From: Zhongshania antarctica
GTDB taxonomy: Bacteria; Pseudomonadota; Gammaproteobacteria; Pseudomonadales; Spongiibacteraceae
DNA: 64,000 nt
Direction of reading: 5' to 3'
NCBI RefSeq assembly: GCF_014202945.1
Contig: NZ_JACHHW010000003.1
Coordinates: 186,001-250,000, forward strand
Below the pieces are notes generated by a model that was not told the DNA's origin, did not search any database, and saw nothing but the letters and a program-made list of their open reading frames with translations. Below, one piece after another: positions 61,322-64,000 of this stretch. The stretch's first letter is position 1. Every line of letters starts with the position of its first letter. The position numbers and the translations under genes were made by a program.

Positions 61322-64000
61322 ATGGCCCTGTCTAAATCTGCATTACGTATTTCTTTAGAAGATAAATACCGCCTCGATAGCACCCGCGCCTATATGACGG
61401 GTATCGAGGCCTTGGTTAGGCTGCCCATGCTGCAGCATCAGCGGGACTTAGAGCGCGGTTTAAATACGGCGGGCTTTATCTCTGGCTATCGCGGCTCGCC
61501 ACTGGGCAATCTCGATCAGGCGCTGTGGCAGGCCAAGCCCTATCTCGATAAACACCATATTCAGTTTGTGCCCGGCGTCAATGAAGACATGGCGGCGACG
61601 GCAGTGCGCGGAAGTCAGGAGGTGGGCTTATTCCCCGGCGCCAAATACGATGGTGTATTTGGCATGTGGTACGGCAAGGGCCCAGGCGTAGACCGCAGTA
61701 TGGATGTGATCAAACACGCCAATGCAGTGGGCACCTCGCGCTATGGCGGGGTATTGGCGGTGGCGGGGGACGACCACGCCGCTAAGTCATCGACATTACC
61801 GCACCAGTCAGAACATATGTTTATGGGGGCCTCTATTCCAGTCTTGGCGCCCGCCAATGTGCAGGAGGTGTTAGACCTCGGTATTTTCGGCTGGGAGCTG
61901 TCGCGCTATGCGGGCTGCTGGGTGGGCTTTAAGGCCATCACCGAGAATATGGATTCGGCGATATCGGCGGTGATAGATGCCCATAGGGTGAACATAGTTT
62001 TACCTGAAGACTTTGTGATGCCAGATGACGGCGTACACGCGCGCTGGCCAGATTCACCACTGGCGCAGGAAAAACGCCTTAATAAATACAAGATCTATGC
62101 GGCGCGGGCCTTCGCGCGGGCTAATAATCTTAATCGTATCGTGATCGACAGCCCCAAAGCGCGCCTCGGGATCGTGACTAGTGGCAAGGCCTACCTCGAT
62201 GTTTTACAGGCGCTTGAAGATTTGGGTATCGACCAGCAACAGGCCGTCGCCATCGGTCTGCGGGTGTATAAAGTGGCTATGCCCTGGCCGCTGGAGCCAG
62301 AAACCACCCACGAGTTTGCGCGGGGGCTGGAAGAAATTCTGGTGGTTGAGGAAAAACGCTCGATTATTGAAGACCAAATTACCGGCCAGCTGTATAACTG
62401 GCCAGTGGAAGATCGCCCCCGTGTGATTGGCGAGTTTGACGAGCACGGCGCCGACTTGCTGCCCAACCTCAGCGAGCTAACCCCAGCGATGGTGGCGCGC
62501 GCGATTGCCTCGCGAATTCGCCGTTTTTACAAAAGCGAAGAGATCGAAAAGCGCCTTAATTTTTACAATCAAAAAGAGCAGTCGATTGCCAATAAGCAGG
62601 GCGTTATTAATCGCACGCCTCATTACTGTTCGGGGTGTCCTCACAATACCTCGACCCAAGTGCCCGAGGGCAGCATCGCCCTTGGCGGCATTGGCTGCCA
62701 TTATATGAGTACGTGGATGCCCTCGCGGCCAGCAATCACCTTTACTCAAATGGGCGGCGAAGGGGTGACCTGGGTAGGGCAGGCGGCTTTTACCGAGAAT
62801 AAACACGTTTTTCAAAATCTCGGCGACGGCACTTACTTTCACTCCGGCAGCTTGGCGATTCGCCAGTCCGTTGCCGCTGGGGTCAATATCACCTACAAAA
62901 TTTTGTATAACGACGCTGTTGCCATGACCGGCGGCCAACCTATTGATGGCAGCCTGTCGGTGGCTCAACTCATTTTGCAATTGCGCGGCGAGGGCATAAA
63001 ACGCATTGCGCTGGTGTCTGACCACCCAGAACAATACGACACGCCCAGCGAAGCGGGATTAACCGTTAATCATCGCGACGATTTGCTCAGTATTGAAGAA
63101 GAGCTGCGCGAGATCGAAGGCGTGTCGGTGCTAATTTACGAGCAAACCTGCGCCGCAGAAAAACGTCGGCGCCGCAAAAAAGGCACTATGGTTGATCCCG
63201 ATCGCCGTATTTTTATCAACGACGCGGTGTGCGAAGGCTGTGGCGACTGCGGTAAAAAATCCAATTGTTTGTCGGTATTGCCAAAAGAAACCGAGCTGGG
63301 CCGTAAACGCCAAATAGACCAAAGCGCCTGCAATAAAGACTACTCCTGCGTTAACGGCTTTTGCCCGAGCTTTGTGTCGGTGATTGGCGGCGGGCTTAAA
63401 AAGCAAAGTGCGAATACCGCCAGTGCCGATGGTTTTGCGGTATTGGGCGAGCCGACCTTGCCCAGCTTAAATACCCCGTGGAATTTAGTGGTAACGGGTG
63501 TTGGCGGCACCGGTGTGCTTACCATTACCGCCGTGTTGGCGATGGCCGCCCATGTTGAAGGCAAGGGCTGCGCGACCATGAATCAAACCGGCCTCGCGCA
63601 AAAATTCGGCCCAGTGGTGAGCCATTTACGGGTTGCCAATAATCAGGAAGACATCAATGCAGTGCGCATACCGGCGGGTGATGCCGATCTGTTGCTAGGC
63701 TGCGATTTGGTGGTGTCGAGTTCCGACGAGGCTATCGCCAAGGTCAATGTTGAGCGCAGTTTTGCCGTGATTAACGATACCGAGATGACCACCGCCGATT
63801 TTGTCTATCACCGCGATGCGCAATTTCCAGCCGATGCCATGAAGCAGCTCATCGTCACCGAAGTGGGTGAGGGCAAGGTCGATTTTATTCAGGCCTCAGA
63901 AATCGCCAGCCATTTATTGGGCGACAGTTTGGCGACTAACTTTTTCATGCTGGGTTACGCCTTTCAGAAAGGCTATGTGCCCATCAGCTCCGAAGCGATT
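61322..64000 (+). CDS. indolepyruvate ferredoxin oxidoreductase family protein, partial (runs off the right edge)
   Basis: An uninterrupted frame of 893 codons runs from the ATG at 61322 (AGGA upstream) to the window end. The N-terminal third is the pyruvate-ferredoxin-oxidoreductase-like pyrimidine domain (ISGYRGSPLGNLDQAL near residue 53, VPGVNEDMAATAVRGSQE near 83). The TPP domain has RTPHYCSGCPHNTS (about 433) and GGIGCHYMSTWMP. A ferredoxin-like site CEGCGDCGKKSNC lies near 636. The gamma-like domain starts at VVTGVGGTGVLTITAVLAMAAH (about 724). The fused proteins are usually about 1,150 residues, so some 250 residues are missing. The enzyme decarboxylates aryl- or branched-chain 2-oxo acids to acyl-CoA with ferredoxin as acceptor. 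Confidence 0.9.
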   Translation, partial: MALSKSALRISLEDKYRLDSTRAYMTGIEALVRLPMLQHQRDLERGLNTAGFISGYRGSPLGNLDQALWQAKPYLDKHHIQFVPGVNEDMAATAVRGSQEVGLFPGAKYDGVFGMWYGKGPGVDRSMDVIKHANAVGTSRYGGVLAVAGDDHAAKSSTLPHQSEHMFMGASIPVLAPANVQEVLDLGIFGWELSRYAGCWVGFKAITENMDSAISAVIDAHRVNIVLPEDFVMPDDGVHARWPDSPLAQEKRLNKYKIYAARAFARANNLNRIVIDSPKARLGIVTSGKAYLDVLQALEDLGIDQQQAVAIGLRVYKVAMPWPLEPETTHEFARGLEEILVVEEKRSIIEDQITGQLYNWPVEDRPRVIGEFDEHGADLLPNLSELTPAMVARAIASRIRRFYKSEEIEKRLNFYNQKEQSIANKQGVINRTPHYCSGCPHNTSTQVPEGSIALGGIGCHYMSTWMPSRPAITFTQMGGEGVTWVGQAAFTENKHVFQNLGDGTYFHSGSLAIRQSVAAGVNITYKILYNDAVAMTGGQPIDGSLSVAQLILQLRGEGIKRIALVSDHPEQYDTPSEAGLTVNHRDDLLSIEEELREIEGVSVLIYEQTCAAEKRRRRKKGTMVDPDRRIFINDAVCEGCGDCGKKSNCLSVLPKETELGRKRQIDQSACNKDYSCVNGFCPSFVSVIGGGLKKQSANTASADGFAVLGEPTLPSLNTPWNLVVTGVGGTGVLTITAVLAMAAHVEGKGCATMNQTGLAQKFGPVVSHLRVANNQEDINAVRIPAGDADLLLGCDLVVSSSDEAIAKVNVERSFAVINDTEMTTADFVYHRDAQFPADAMKQLIVTEVGEGKVDFIQASEIASHLLGDSLATNFFMLGYAFQKGYVPISSEAI

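Noticed and set aside
62477-63034. 185-codon minus-strand frame inside the ferredoxin oxidoreductase
   Set aside because: The plus-strand frame is continuous for 893 codons with cofactor motifs; this is a shadow.
1-64000. CRISPR arrays, insertion sequences, toxin-antitoxin or other defence modules
   Set aside because: No regularly spaced repeat-spacer pattern, transposase-like protein or defence-type domain was seen on either strand.

Overview
The window reads as chromosomal DNA of a marine-type gammaproteobacterium. Pointers are the ruvC-ruvA-ruvB-ybgC-tolQRAB-pal-cpoB-queE-queC order, a FabR/DesT-type desaturase locus, BtuB-style TonB receptors and a fatty-acid/amino-acid catabolic repertoire. 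A member of the Cellvibrionales/Spongiibacteraceae is my best guess, inferred from gene content only. Apart from a scar beside a tRNA-Lys and a decayed stretch near 59.1-60.2 kb, the region is compact housekeeping and metabolic sequence. I see no insertion sequence, CRISPR array or intact prophage.

0-9.3 kb is a cobalamin locus. Six tightly packed + strand genes (cobH, cobL, cobI, cbiG, cobJ, cobM) make the corrin ring. A convergent two-domain cobaltochelatase CbiX with a histidine-rich tail, together with CbiG and no cobG, suggests the early-cobalt (anaerobic-type) route. An AT-rich spacer holds a possible 20-residue membrane peptide gene and a complete cobalamin riboswitch in front of a TonB-dependent receptor. 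9.5-14.6 kb carries a sensor kinase plus single-domain response regulator, then an LpxH-like phosphatase and an OlsF-like fused acyltransferase that may make ornithine lipid. A family of 7-bp repeats begins inside the last codons of that acyltransferase.

14.8-18.3 kb is a four-gene minus-strand unit (PAP2 phosphatase, glycosyltransferase, M14 peptidase, alpha/beta hydrolase) of unknown envelope role. 18.4-31.7 kb is a mosaic of single genes: methyltransferase, sthA, a PA3496-like small protein, a DUF3014 protein, an epimerase-like protein, MaoC with a divergent AraC regulator, a periplasmic ATP-dependent DNA ligase, patatin, a short BLUF photoreceptor, YnfA, GNAT, a lytic transglycosylase, proS and a HIT protein. 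32.0-44.3 kb is core: an HU-like protein with a basic extension, an FmdB zinc ribbon, aspS, yebC, ruvCAB, the Tol-Pal system and the queuosine genes queE/queC.

44.5-45.5 kb holds tRNA-Lys(TTT) followed by four phased 11-bp repeats, a decayed XRE-type regulator and a 20-bp palindrome, probably the scar of a lost integrated element. 45.5-53.7 kb has a second TonB receptor, an AraC regulator divergent from a beta-oxidation cluster (SDR, thiolase, acyl-CoA dehydrogenase), a YhhQ-type queuosine-precursor transporter and another SDR. 53.7-57.0 kb is a FabR-like repressor with a desaturase and its ferredoxin reductase, preceded by a FabR-like operator. 57.3-59.1 kb has nadA and rsmJ. After the decayed TonB-receptor region come a crotonase and a large indolepyruvate ferredoxin oxidoreductase-like protein that runs off the right edge.
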